The notes below the pieces were generated by a model. The model was not told where the DNA came from and did no database searches. It saw only the letters and a program-made list of their open reading frames with translations. A program made the translations under genes and the position numbers. A stretch of DNA of 64,000 nucleotides. Origin: Coniferiporia sulphurascens. Its lineage: Eukaryota > Basidiomycota > Agaricomycetes > Hymenochaetales > Hymenochaetaceae. Shown here in pieces: positions 44,918 through 55,585 of the stretch. The stretch spans positions 1,736,001-1,800,000 of the forward strand of contig NBBA01000005.1 of assembly GCA_002794785.1 (NCBI GenBank), in the 5' to 3' direction. Position 1 is the stretch's first letter. Each line of letters opens with the position of its first letter.

Positions 44918-45489
44918 TCACGGCGTCGAAGGCTTTTTCATCCCGAACAGCTCCAGAGCATTCTAACCATCATTTTAGCATTACAGTCGGCATATGAGAC
45001 AATAAAAAAACAAACCCCAGAGTTAATGTCCACGCCGGCTTTCCTGAGCTCCTCAGCGACGTGCTTCGCAGCTTCCCTAAATTTGGGATTGGCCGCAAGC
45101 TTGAACATTTGCGCCATAGACGGAGGACGGTCCGGCGAGAGATTCACACCTATCCCGGTCAAAACATGGAAAGACGCGCTCAGAAGGTTTAACGAAATAC
45201 ATAAGCGGCGTCACCGACCGATGTCCTTTAAAATAACCGCGAAGTCACTTAGAGCCTTCAGTGCTTCGGGCTTGTCGGCTATTTGCTTTATTAATGGGGA
45301 TGCTTGAAGCTGAGCAAGTATTGAATTCGGGTCCTCTGCAGCTTCGCGCCGGGGTGTCTGGGAGAAGCTCCGTTGCCACTGGTGGTCGCGGTCGCGATCG
45401 CGGTGTCGTGCATGGATAAGGACACTACGCGCCCGTTGAGCGACTAGACATTTAGCAGCAACCCGAAGCTGCGAGGGGACGAGGGGCAT
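44918..45489 (-). CDS. Unknown protein, probably mitochondrial
   Basis: Not recognised. Exons 45219-45489, 45016-45149 and 44918-44962 encode 149 aa. The first 45 residues are rich in Arg and Ala with an RSFSQTPRRE-like presequence-cleavage region, fitting mitochondrial import. The rest is predicted helical: SILAQLQASPLIKQIADKPE, LKALSDFAVILKDIGVNL and MAQMFKLAANPKFREAAKHV. It ends GMKKPSTP. The intron phases match and the conserved-looking Val-Asn-Leu junction supports the model. The STI1-like helical repeats resemble those of co-chaperones, but no function can be assigned. It is divergent from PSF3 across 161 bp. Confidence 0.72.
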
Positions 45490-45650
45490 GGTGGTCGAAG
45501 AGTGAGAGACGCACCAGTGAGGCGCGGCGCTTTCCCTGCAGTCTGGAGCCTTGCCGAAAGCCGAGAGAACACGTACGTCACACGGAGTGCACCAGGGTCA
45601 CGCCGCCATGACGCGTCGCGTCTCTTTGCTGACGCGAAACGACTCGGACG

Positions 45651-46537
45651 ATGGATAACGACTACTATTCTATTGATGCCATCCTAGCTGAAAACCAGGT
45701 CTGTCTCTGCCAATTAAATGCAGCACTCGCGCTAATGTCTCAAATGACAGAAAATTCAGTGCACATTTAAAATCGACATCCCCGATCTCGGACACCTTGA
45801 TGGCGGGGCCGAACGTGACGTTCGTGGTTTCTTCCGCCCGCAGCATTTATTCTAATATGCGCGTCAGATCAAAGCACTCAGCAAGCTACAGCTTCCTTTT
45901 TGGCTCGCACCAATGCTGCTTTACTCGTACGCCATGCATCGCCCCGGCTTGCCGAGACTAACGGCTGTGCAGGGATTATGCGGATTGCAATGTCCCGCAG
46001 CCCTTTAACCAGAGGGTCCGTAATGCGTTGAATGCCGAAGCAAGGAGCGTCAAGCTGTCTGGCCTTGTCGGAATCGGCGGGTTATGGTACGGGTTCGGAC
46101 GTATGATCATGGGCCTGTGAGTAGACCTTTCGATCCCATTAAAATCAGACGAATATATATACATAAACAGGGTGGACGACTACCAGGCCAAAGACATATC
46201 TGATATGTTGACAGAGGTACGCGGACCAGTTCTTGTCCTCACTCTGGCACTGACCAGCTATGAGAATAGACATTCAAGAAGCGCCTGGTGGATGTCATGG
46301 ACCAGGCGCAGCACTTTGGGGCGTTAGGTGCCAGCGCTGGTGGAGCAGGGCACGGGCACGTCGGCGAGGACTTTAGAGAAGGCCTCGATGGCACAGAGAG
46401 AGAATGTGCGTTTCCCGAAATAAATAGAAAGGCCGCCGGACCGCTGACTTTTATCTGCTGCAGTGTTTGCCCTCGCCCAAGAAAGCGCGAAGCTAACCAA
46501 GCAATGGTACGAAAGCAGCGAGAAGGCCAAGCGTTAA
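45651..46537 (+). CDS. PSF3: GINS complex subunit Psf3
   Basis: Part of the CMG replicative helicase. Exons 45651-45698, 45751-45819, 45868-45926, 45973-46116, 46171-46216, 46270-46405 and 46464-46537 encode 191 aa, typical for Psf3. The start MDNDYYSIDAILAENQKIQC is the conserved B-domain opening of Psf3. LPFWLAPMLL, CNVPQPFNQRVRNALNAEA and SVKLSGL follow, and a C-terminal helix ends SEKAKR. Small exons (46-144 nt) split nearly every motif. The gene converges on PKR1 with only 51 bp between the stop codons. Confidence 0.94.
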
Positions 46538-46588
46538 ATGTCATTTATTTTGTAGTACACATATCTGTAAGAACACACTGTAGCTACC

Positions 46589-46936
46589 TCATTTAGATTT
46601 GTCCGTCTCGACCGCCGAGTCCGCTTCAGGACGCTCCTTAGCCTGCAGCTGTGCCGTCCTGAGTTCAACCACGAACCTGTGTCTATCCGTCAGAGACTGC
46701 GTAAGCCCATGTTGGCTGGGCACTCACCATTTCACGCTCGCCCAAAGACACAGCTCGATGCCGATGAGGACGATAATGTGGATGCTACCCGACAGCAGAA
46801 AGAGCAAAGCAACGAAGATGCATAGCAACGCAGCGAATGCGCCGTCTAGAACGACAAGAAAAGTAGGGTTGAGCGACGAGCCAGGTGTGAGCAGGCTGGA
46901 AAAGAAATCCGCGGACTCTGGCTCTGTTGTTGCCAT
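46589..46936 (-). CDS. PKR1: Pkr1-type V-ATPase assembly factor
   Basis: Small ER membrane protein needed for assembly of the V-ATPase membrane sector. Exons 46728-46936 and 46589-46676 encode 98 aa. A short N-terminal stretch with SLLTPGSSLNPTFLVVLDGA leads into two hydrophobic segments (AALLCIFVALLFLLSG and HIIVLIGIELCLWASVKWFV) and a charged tail. The PGSSLNP motif and two-helix layout match yeast Pkr1. It is divergent from MDM10, with only 114 bp between start codons. Confidence 0.85.
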
Positions 46937-47050
46937 TCCGCCTCCGTCTCGGTGAAAGACGCGCGTCGTGCACGCGTGCGGCGCCGTGAGCCAAGTCCGG
47001 GATCGACTCTGCGGTTCCCACGATGTGCTTGCTGCTCACTGGCAGACTCG

Positions 47051-48610
47051 ATGGGTGTGCACCCGTTCACAACCTACGTCCTCCGCAAGTACTACCAAGC
47101 GACGGGATGGAACGAGGACAACCTCTTCAGCAACCTCACCCGCTCGTCCGATGGTCTGTCCTTGTTCTTTCCTGACGCGCTTGTCCTGACCCAGCCCTCC
47201 CGAAGCACTCCTTGACTTCGCCGTTCCAAAGGGGCTGCAGTTCTCGATCTCGAAGGCTCCAAATGGCTTGTTCAGGACGACCTACTCGATGAATGCCCTC
47301 CCCTCGCTCAACGGTTCTGTCGGCTATATATTCTCTTCTTGCGACCTTGACCTCAAAAGCTCCGGTGACGTCCGTTTCAAGGATGTTGTCGAGCGCTTCA
47401 AGGTGTTTGATGTACCGAAGAGACCAGAGGGAAAGCCAGAGGAGTGGCTTGCTGGTAGTCGGGTGGACACGAGAGGTATTTGCCATTTTATGCAGTCTCT
47501 CCAGCAACGATGCTAACTTACTGGCGCAGATTACTTGATGTCCGGTTTATTCTACATCCCGACCGGACAGTTAGATGCTTTCTACACGACCCGGTGGTCG
47601 GCGACGACGCAAGCCTCTGTAGCATGTATTCTAATGCCTCCTGCCTCTCCGACACCAGGCGCAAGCGCTCCGACGTCGCTTAACTCGTCGGACGCAATGC
47701 TTATGAGCTTGCAACACGACACGGGCCGCTGGGGCACAGAATACACTTGGCAGACAGAGCGGGGTGGAAGCATGATCGGGATCCGGACTCTCCGCAACTT
47801 TGGGAAACTGGGCAATGCTGACCATGCCGACGAGCCTGCGGCTGGAGGGGTAGGCAGGGAAGGGTCGTCTAACTTAAAAAGAGTCGACGAGGAAGAAGCT
47901 ATGGAAGGTGGCCTGAAAGGCCGTCTATCCGCCGGGGCGGAACTATACCTGAGTACGGAGAAAAGCGCCGGTGGTAAGCTAATTATTATACTTGTCTGTG
48001 CGGAGCTCATTGTTTTCTTCTTTCACGTCAGTCTCCGCTGGCATTCGCTTCACCACCATTCCAGACTCTACTTTATCTCAAAACGGGTCGTGTTCGAAGG
48101 CCCCTTTCACTCAGCCCCCAACAACAATAACAGCGACCTTCACTCCCATCACAGGTCATTTTTCCGGGGCGTATGCTGCTAAGGTTTCTCGGGATCTTGC
48201 CCTGTGTTCCCGCTTCATATTTAACATTAATAGTTATGAGAGCGAGTGGACCATGGGCGGCGAGTGGTGGCTAAGACGGAAAAAACTAATATCGTCAGAC
48301 GCGGCGATGGAGACACCAGAATCTTTGCCTGTTGCCGACAAAATAGATCCGTATAGAATTACGGATGAAATTCATGGTGTCGTTAAGGCTCGGCTCTCTA
48401 CGTCCTCTGTAAGTTATAATTGTCGTCTACGGAAAGCCGTCAACTTTACTGATTCACTCCATTCTCCTTCACATATAGATCATTGCCGTCATGTGGGAAG
48501 GACGGATACGCAACGCGCTAGTCAGCTGCGGAGTCATGTCCAACCTTGCAAACCGATCCAAACCCATCACAGCGGTTGGTTTAGAATTAGCGTATTTCAG
48601 CTCCGAGTAA
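47051..48610 (+). CDS. MDM10: Mdm10, ERMES outer-membrane beta-barrel
   Basis: Mitochondrial outer-membrane beta-barrel of the ER-mitochondria encounter structure; it also works with the SAM complex. Exons 47051-47153, 47206-47475, 47530-47973, 48032-48408 and 48479-48610 give 441 aa. Diagnostic text: HPFTTYVLRKYYQATGWNED, LFSNLTRSSDALLDF, NGLFRTTYSMNALPSLNGS, LMSGLFYIPTGQLDAF and SAGAELYLSTEKSAGVSAGI. The C-terminal strand ELAYFSSE ends in an aromatic/hydrophobic beta-signal-like pattern. The intron after TEKSAG was placed to join GVSAGIRFTT. Confidence 0.93.
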
Positions 48611-49182
48611 CGTACGTGCACGGGGTCCGGGGCCGATGACTTTTCGAGGCCCGTATTGCCAGCAACGTATACACGTTTGCACCAATTGTCGAGCTAAAGC
48701 TATCTCGTGCTTATAATATACCCCATTTGCATTTAAAAAACGATTGCGGACCTTGTAAACGGTTCCAGTCATAAAGACATCTAAAACCGTCAATTCATCT
48801 AGCTCAGGTTTTTGTCAAAAGCTCATATGTGCGCGGTTATATTCAAAGACAAAAATAGAAGGGAGCCAGAGTTAGTGTACATACAATTTCCTCGAGCTCC
48901 ACACACCTTTACGAGCGCGAAGGAAAATCCTATACATAAAATAATAGTGGAATCGAGTAGATACGCCGACAAGAAACATGACAAAAATCGGGGTAAGTAA
49001 TGGTGAAGAATGTGGTATGTTTAGCTTTGTCAGATCTAATACAAATACACGAGAGGAATGAAATCGAGGGTTAGATACGGGAGTAAGATGGAATGAGATG
49101 AGATGTAAATTGATGAGATGCCGAAACAACCCTGCATTAATCAAACGAAAGCAGTCAATAGATAGGCGAGCAAGCGCGACGT
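48611..49182. other. Intergenic: converging 3' ends
   Basis: 3' flanks of MDM10 (+) and the disordered-protein gene (-). Nothing recognisable. Confidence 0.45.
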
Positions 49183-51141
49183 TTACGCAGGCGCGAGGGC
49201 GGGCGACTTGTGCCGAGGGGGCGTCGTCGTCTCCCCAAGGCTGCGCGAGATCATTGCCAACGCCTCCATACGAATAACTGGGCGCGTCGTATGGGGCGCA
49301 CGCGTGCGCATGGCAGCAGGCCCTGGCCCGACGTGTGGCGCGGAGTGGTTACGCGCATTGTGTGTTTTGTGCGGCGAGCGGTCGCGCCGGGAGTGCGGTG
49401 TGACGTCCGTGGAAAGCGGGCGCTGTGAGCGAACTCGCGCACCGGGCCTGGAGGCGGCAGCGGCAGGGGTAGGTATCGGCGGAGGCACATCGGGAGTGGC
49501 ATTTTCGACGACAGGCGTCGGAGCTTCTACGCTGACTTCGAGACTTTCCGCTGTCCGCCAGACGGCACCATCGAATGGAGTGGGTTCCTCAGACCAGTCG
49601 AAGGAACTACTGAAAACCACAGAGGCCTCTTTCGTTTCGATCGCAGGGTACGCAAAGTTATCGGAGGAAACTGCAGCCTCTCCAGTCACTACGGGTTCCT
49701 CCTTTAACACAGGAGCGACTATCGCCTTCGCCGCCTGCGGAACAGACTTTTCCTCTTCCGGAGGGGAATCCTTCGGACGATCGACTCCCCATGACCCAGT
49801 GGACCTTGCAGACAGACGATGATTTTCAAAGCCATTTGCGGGTTTGGGAGGTAATGAGTGGTGTGGAGGGTGTGGAGCTGGTGACTTCGGTTCGATTACA
49901 GGCTGCATCGGCCTTTGGGAAAGAGACACGTCTGGTTTGGGAGGAGCAGGTAAAGGCCCCGAACGCACGGGCGAGCTGAGACGATCGAGTAAGCTCTTTT
50001 TTGCGAAGCCATTCAAAGAAGGTGCCCCTGCGGACCCCTTCACTTGCAAAGTTGCAGCGGAATTCAGGGCCCTTCGTTCCTTGTCCTTACGACTCCCCCT
50101 TTCTCGCCTCCGCTCGCGATCCTTCCTCACAGGAACAGCAGCCGGAGCAGTGGAGTCTTTGGGGGCGATGCTCGGGCTTTGCTCTGCGACTGCTGGCGGG
50201 GGCTCGCTACTTGTCTGTTCAACTACTTCTTCCGTTTCCGGTACGGATGCTGGTACAGAATCTTGGGACGTCACGGACATAGATACAGAGTCAGTTTCAG
50301 TTTTCGTTGTCGATCCTACTTCGCTGATCAATTTTGAGCTGACTCCCCAATCGTCCAGGTCAGGCAAGCTATCGTCGTCATCGCCGGCCCAATCAATATG
50401 TGTGCTAGGCGAGCTGGGTCGATGTGCGTCCATAGCCATGGACCGAACGTGTTCAACCAGACTGAAGATATCTTTACGGAGGTCGTGGACAGTTGGCGCC
50501 GGATCTGGGACGTCAACCAAATGAGGAGGTAGGTCTTTAGGATCCTTCGAAGCAGTCTGCGGTTCGGAAGCCAGGGGAGAAGACGGAAATACACTAGTAA
50601 AAGCGGAAGGTAAGGGCTTCGCCAAAGTATTTGACGGAGTTATCGCTGATGGGACTTGTTTGTGACCGTTCCGCCTACGCCGGGAACTTGGTTTAGAAGG
50701 GGAAAGAGGTGTAGACGTGTCTGCGGCCAATGAAGACATTGGTTCAATTGAAAGGGTAGGGCGAGGCGGTCCCCTTGTTGGTACACGCCCCTTTGATGGC
50801 GCAGCATTACTAGATGTGCTTGTACTGCTAATAGAGAGTCTCTCCGGAGTTGGTGGAGTTGGTGAGGCGTCCGAGGAATCAGTCGCCTTGCGACCAATCG
50901 GTACAGCCAACTTGGCGGAAATTTCGGACTTCAGGGCTTCGGTCTTCTCTGAAGGGCCTCTCCCTGATGGTGTTCCCCCTCCTCTGCCGCCAGTCCTCGT
51001 CCGACCACCTCGACCCCTACCGCGCGGAACCCCCCGGAGGGCAGCACCTGGCTCTTTTTCACTACGCCAGCTTCTTGTGGTGTCATCTGCACGGCGAGCC
51101 CACATTGATGCCTCCGTCCCTTTAGTCGTGGCAGCTGACAT
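49183..51141 (-). CDS. Unknown disordered protein with RGG-rich N-terminus
   Basis: Single exon, 652 aa, not recognised. The N-terminus has an Arg/Gly tract (RGRGRGGRTRTGGRGGG) of the kind that binds RNA. It is followed by Ser/Pro/Thr-rich sequence, one possibly ordered stretch at about residue 215-275 (VHDLRKDIFSLVEHVRSMAM, then DDDDSLPDLDDWGVSSKL), an Arg/Lys/Glu helix (RKDRERRRERGSRKDKERR) and another Pro-rich tail. Lack of introns across 2 kb is unusual here, where nearly every gene is split. The reading frame is long and codon use is C/G-ending, so it is very likely real. A role in mRNA handling is only inferred from composition. Confidence 0.72.
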   Translation of the reverse strand: MSAATTKGTEASMWARRADDTTRSWRSEKEPGAALRGVPRGRGRGGRTRTGGRGGGTPSGRGPSEKTEALKSEISAKLAVPIGRKATDSSDASPTPPTPERLSISSTSTSSNAAPSKGRVPTRGPPRPTLSIEPMSSLAADTSTPLSPSKPSSRRRRNGHKQVPSAITPSNTLAKPLPSAFTSVFPSSPLASEPQTASKDPKDLPPHLVDVPDPAPTVHDLRKDIFSLVEHVRSMAMDAHRPSSPSTHIDWAGDDDDSLPDLDDWGVSSKLISEVGSTTKTETDSVSMSVTSQDSVPASVPETEEVVEQTSSEPPPAVAEQSPSIAPKDSTAPAAVPVRKDRERRRERGSRKDKERRALNSAATLQVKGSAGAPSLNGFAKKSLLDRLSSPVRSGPLPAPPKPDVSLSQRPMQPVIEPKSPAPHPPHHSLPPKPANGFENHRLSARSTGSWGVDRPKDSPPEEEKSVPQAAKAIVAPVLKEEPVVTGEAAVSSDNFAYPAIETKEASVVFSSSFDWSEEPTPFDGAVWRTAESLEVSVEAPTPVVENATPDVPPPIPTPAAAASRPGARVRSQRPLSTDVTPHSRRDRSPHKTHNARNHSAPHVGPGPAAMRTRAPHTTRPVIRMEALAMISRSLGETTTPPRHKSPALAPA

Positions 51142-51501
51142 TCTGCGAAGGAGTCGAGTTGAAGCGAAAATATAGAGTTGTTTGTACGTTTAGTATAGAT
51201 GATGTTGAACGGGAGACGGTCTGTCTCATGGCATATGTTTGAATAGTGCTGCGCAAAAACAAGGGGCGACTCACAAACAAGAAAGAGTTGCAGAGACGTG
51301 TTAGAACAAAAAGGAGCTGGATGTGGGCAGAAGCATTGAGGTCTGAGAGAAGAGAGGCCACCAGAAAGTGAGACCAAGCACAGAACGGATAGCACGCGTC
51401 GGCCTCGGCTACTCGGAGTCCTAATTGGTTCTCCACCTTGTATCGACCTAAGTAGCATCTCCTCTGCCCAGTCGCGTCTCTTCTGCCCTCAATCTACAGC
51501 C
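51142..51501. other. Divergent promoter: disordered-protein gene / SmG
   Basis: 360 bp between the start codons; no gene seen. Confidence 0.4.
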
Positions 51502-51870
51502 ATGTCGAAAGCATCGCAACCCGAACTTAAGAAGGTAATGTCCCTATGTTATCATTTCTCGCTTTTTCGCGCTCCTATTAATCGCCGAACCGCCTAGTTC
51601 ATGGACAAAAAGCTCTTCGTCCACCTTCAGGGCGGTCGCAAAGTCAGCGGGACATTGCGTGGGTTCGACCTTTTTCTTAATCTCGTGCTTGATGATGCGG
51701 CGGATGAGTCGACACCAGCACAAAAACATCCCATCGGAACCATTGTACGTGCAGCTTTCTCTTCGACTCGGGTTAATTTCTTTGGCTCATCACACTTGTC
51801 GATCTGTCTTGCGTAGGTGATCCGTGGAAGTAGCGTAACATCGATGGAGACACTTGAGAACATGCGATGA
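51502..51870 (+). CDS. SMX2: Small nuclear ribonucleoprotein SmG
   Basis: Core Sm-ring subunit of spliceosomal snRNPs. Exons 51502-51534, 51598-51744 and 51817-51870 encode 77 aa. The start MSKASQPELKKFMDKKLFVH is characteristic of SmG. Sm1 contains LQGGRKVSGTLRGFDLFLN and Sm2 contains VIRGSSVTSMETLE. The length equals that of yeast and human SmG. Lsm7 is excluded by the MSKA..PELKKFMDK start and the lack of an N-terminal extension. Confidence 0.95.
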
Positions 51871-52284
51871 AAAAAGAACACGGAAAGCTGATTGTAGAAG
51901 TGTGAGGGCCCAGCCTGTCTGGTGGGCTCGGGGTTGCTCTAGTGAGGGCCATGTCTTGTGATTGTAAAAGCTCCTGTCTTCTTCACTTCATCTCTTTGAC
52001 CTTGCCTCGTCAGGTCTGCTACTGCATGATTTGTACTTTCCCACTGTGTATTTCATGATTCTTTTCTACTCGTGCCGTGGGTCTTGCCCAAAAAACCCAT
52101 ACGTCTGCGATGAAGACTTTTGGCGTGTCGCTATCGCTGCTCTCTATGCACACATATAAACCATATTCGCGACTAGCTACCATGAAATAAAGTAGCCGTT
52201 AGTAACTTCTATAAACTCGCACATCTATGTCATGCAAATGTCGGATTTCATTTTACATTACGTAATCAGAGGCGTCCGAATTTC
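51871..52284. other. Intergenic SmG - TAF9
   Basis: Holds the SmG 3' flank, with an AATAAA signal near 52186-52191, and the TAF9 promoter. No other gene. Confidence 0.45.
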
Positions 52285-52329
52285 ATGCGTGAAGACCAAC
52301 TCGAACGTTTCCCTCAGCGCCTGCCCACT

Positions 52330-53183
52330 ATGTCCCGCGCGGTGCCCACAGAGACACTCCCGCCGACGGCGCGGACAATTGCGCTACTCTTGGCATCTAC
52401 GCCGACCATTCAAGACGCGCAGCCTGGAGTCCTGCACCAACTGCTCGAGTTCTCGCACCGGTATACCTCACAGGTGCTCTCCGATGCGCTTGTTTACGCT
52501 GAGCACGCTGGCCGCGCGGGGAAGATCGAAATGGAAGACGTCGTGCTTGCAATCCAGGCCCGCGTCGGCTGGGAGTTCGGTGGACGTGTGCCAAAGGAGG
52601 TGCGTGCCAATGTGAACGAATAGCAGCATTCAAACTGACGTACCCCCGCTCTCTTACTATTTCATTCACGCTTACGTTTTTCTAGTACACTCTCACTCTC
52701 GCCGCGCAGGCGAATGCAATTCCTCTGCCATCCGTTCCGGAGGTCTTTGGCGTGCGCACACCTGCCTCGCCGCACGTTCTTACGCAGGTTGACTTCGACC
52801 TCGTGCCGAACAAACCACCACCGCGCGTGAAGCAGTACGACGAAGAAGTGGAAGAGGTCGAAGAGGACGTGTCTGACGAGGAGGACACAACTCGCACGGA
52901 CGGGAGGATGCAAGACGCGGCGCTCAATACGAGGGCGGCTCTAGGCATGCGCCAGTTCGCAACGCCGTCGGATGCGGACATGGCGTCGCCTGGTCCAGTT
53001 GTCAGTGCTGCTGTTGCCCATGACGAGGGAAGCGATATCGCGCAGGACGACGACGACGGACTTTTCGGCGACGATGACAGCGAAGGGGACGATGCTATGG
53101 AGAGTGTTGAGGTTCCTGACGTTCAGGATCCCAACGCGAACGGGATCAAACGGAAGCTGGTTGAGGAGGAGGATTACGACTAG
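52330..53183 (+). CDS. TAF9: TFIID/SAGA subunit TAF9
   Basis: Histone-fold protein pairing with TAF6 in TFIID and SAGA. Exons 52330-52599 and 52686-53183 give 255 aa. The histone fold covers about residues 10-110: PPTARTIALLLASTPTIQDA, GVLHQLLEFSHRYTSQVLSD, ALVYAEHAG and MEDVVLAIQARVGWEF, continuing YTLTLAAQANAIPLP and VPEVFGVRTP, both conserved in TAF9. The C-terminus is Asp/Glu-rich. An in-frame ATG at 52285 would add 15 residues; the shorter start was chosen because the extra sequence is not part of the family. Confidence 0.93.
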
Positions 53184-53290
53184 TTTTTCATTGCTTTCTG
53201 CCCCTATTCGTATATGTATGCGTTTGTGTTCAATATGTAATATTAATGTGTAGTTGTAAGGCTCGAACAAGGATGAATAGAGTCGAAGGA

Positions 53291-55088
53291 TCAACTGATG
53301 TACTGGTTGAGCAAGCCAGAAGAGTAGACGTAAGAAATCAAAATAGATAGCAGAAGAATCAATAAGGTGATAAGTAAAACAGAACCCGTTGTCCAAGCTG
53401 TAGGGTTTATATGTCAGCACTCCAATACACTTAAAAAGGAGTTTGCACATACTGGTACCAGCCAGTCCATCAGGAACAGCCACGGCACGCACAGTGTTGT
53501 CTGCGCTGCATGACACAAGAAGGTTTGACGACGGATTGAACCGCAGGACAGTCGGAGGGAAATCGTGCGCTTTGAGAACAGAGAGTAGAGGCTGAAAGGG
53601 TATGAAGTTCAGTTTGTACCGAGCAAGTAATAAGTGAAACATACGGCCAATGTATTAGCATCCAAGATACCAATGGTGTAGTCTGCAGAACCATAGGCCA
53701 GGAACTTGCCATTTTTACTTCAAAACATGTCGGACAGTAGCTTGATTCGCCTTTTTGAGAATGCTCACCTGACATCAAAACATGTTATCCCCTTTTCGCC
53801 GACCTTCCGTATTTTCAATACCTCCCATGTATGGGTGTTCCAACGGCAAACATATCCCTGTTTCGATGTCATTTTTGAACCCCGCGTCCGTGTACGTGGT
53901 GTGGCCGAATTTAAGACACTATAGGCGATACCACTATCCGTTGGGTGATATCTGCGAACGAAGCATGAGTGAAGGCGAGACATGCACATTAGGGTCTTGC
54001 TGACCGGACGGCTCGGAAGGTGCTTGACCCAGAGCTCAATCCGGGAAGAGCAGGGGGTCCAACCGTATTGAGCAGCTCCAAGTCATCTAAACGCTCCTGT
54101 TTCATACTTTGCTTCTGCTTCTGCTTCTTACTTCTAGTCCGTGAAGCAGCTGGAGAGTCATCTGGCGCAGGTGCGGTGGGGAGAGCGTATATCAGAAGCT
54201 TTCCCGTAGTGGCAACTATTAACTGCAGCAGTAGGCAGTTCAGTAAAGAATACAATGCTAATCGGTGACCAGGCTTACCGTCGTAGGTGAGAATGCCACA
54301 TCATATATTTCATGTTCTGTCCGCAGGGCGCTGGCTGCCGCAACCAGGGATGGATACGACAGGATTGCGAGCTAGTAGAGTTTAGGGAGGTTCTGAGGCA
54401 CATAATGAAAAAACAATTCACATCTCTGCTCCCTGCGGCGGCGACGAGCGTGCGTCCGGGTGAAATGGCAGTGACTTTCTGTCAGCAGGTCAACAGAGAA
54501 TTACTACGAAGGATGTGGGTCGTGATTACCTGGCACTCCTCCATGTTATCCCTCGTGACTTGCAGAGTACTCGCGACACCAGTCAGGCGAAACCTACCAG
54601 TTTTGCACTTTAAAGACATGATGCGAATTCGAACGTCTTTATATAGACTCACTCGTCATTCTCAAGACTGAAGACCCTGCAGTTTTCATTGACACCTTTG
54701 TCCAATTGGTCTGTTGCACTGTTAATCCCACAAATAATTCGCGAGTCCTGACGCGTGTACGGATAAGTAAGGGTCCGTCTCTTGTATATGAACACGCACG
54801 GTCGCGTCCACTGCCATGCTCATAGGGGCATCCTCGTCCTTTTCCAGTGCCAACTCGGAGACGAGCGTAAGCTTCTCATCGTCCGGAATATCGTAAAGCC
54901 TCTGTCGAACCAGAGACATAAGCTAGACGACGAATGAAGGTGTTTCGTGAAGCACTTACCAGCCTATTTTTGATTCCGCTGCGTGACGAGCCTCCTCCAC
55001 CACCAAGCACGAGCCGACTGTCGCTGACGAACGCAGCGGAGAAGACGGGAAATGCATCAAGCGTGTGTTGGGTGTGGCGTGTGCGCAT
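53291..55088 (-). CDS. SEC12: Sec12/PREB, ER guanine-exchange factor for Sar1
   Basis: Integral ER WD40 protein that activates Sar1 to start COPII budding. Eleven exons (54960-55088, 54800-54901, 54653-54747, 54530-54593, 54422-54478, 54279-54371, 54005-54222, 53769-53951, 53645-53717, 53453-53591, 53291-53397) encode 419 aa. The N-terminal blade has LVLGGGGGSSRSGIKNRL, the Gly-rich K-loop region of Sec12. DEDAPMSMAVD, CGINSATDQLDKG and NENCRVFSLEN follow. Later blades include AYGSADYTIGILDA and LVSCSADNTVRAVAVPDG. A single C-terminal membrane anchor (SVLLITLLILLLSILIS) is encoded by the last exon. Every junction keeps phase and repeat structure. Confidence 0.92.
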
Positions 55089-55444
55089 CTCTAGTTGTTA
55101 CAATCCAGAAGAGTTGTTCAGGTCAGCACTTCAGCAAGCAAGCAACTTCGACCCGAGCTGGAGGGTCGTTAAATAGCGAAGTGAGCCTTCTTCAATAGAA
55201 GAGTGCCGTAGCAAGCAAGCTGCTCGATAAATAAGCCACTGATAGCTTGCAGAGGTAGAGAAACAGCCAGTAAGTAGTTGCTGTTGAGTACTTCTCTGGT
55301 AGGAAGACGTGTCCGAAAGTCACGTGTACTGTAATGCAGACTTCGGACGGCCGGCTGTTCTCAAACAGGAGTTGGGATAATCAATTGAATCGGAACCGGT
55401 TTAAATAAGTAAACTCTATAGTAGGACACTACTAGCCCCGAAAC
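55089..55444. other. Divergent promoter SEC12 / NIPA
   Basis: No gene is seen. One CACGTG lies near 55322-55327. Confidence 0.4.
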
Positions 55445-55585
55445 ATGATGCATACGGCGGACAACATCCTAGGCTGTTCCATCGTCCGCCGTCCACAGGC
55501 CGCATTTCGCCTGTTAACCTCTCCCACATTTACACTCGGAACAGCCCTAAAAGCGACAGAAACTGGCGCCTCAAGCACGTCGTAA
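55445..55585 (+). other. In-frame upstream ORF abutting the NIPA start
   Basis: ATG at 55445 opens 46 codons ending in TAA at 55583-55585. The next triplet is the chosen NIPA start codon, in the same frame. It may be a translated leader peptide, or it may mark an unrecognised 5' intron. No family was recognised. Confidence 0.35.

Noticed and set aside
49208..50524. Plus-strand ORFs antisense to the disordered-protein gene
   Set aside because: GC-rich shadow frames with no recognisable domains; the minus frame is continuous over 2 kb.
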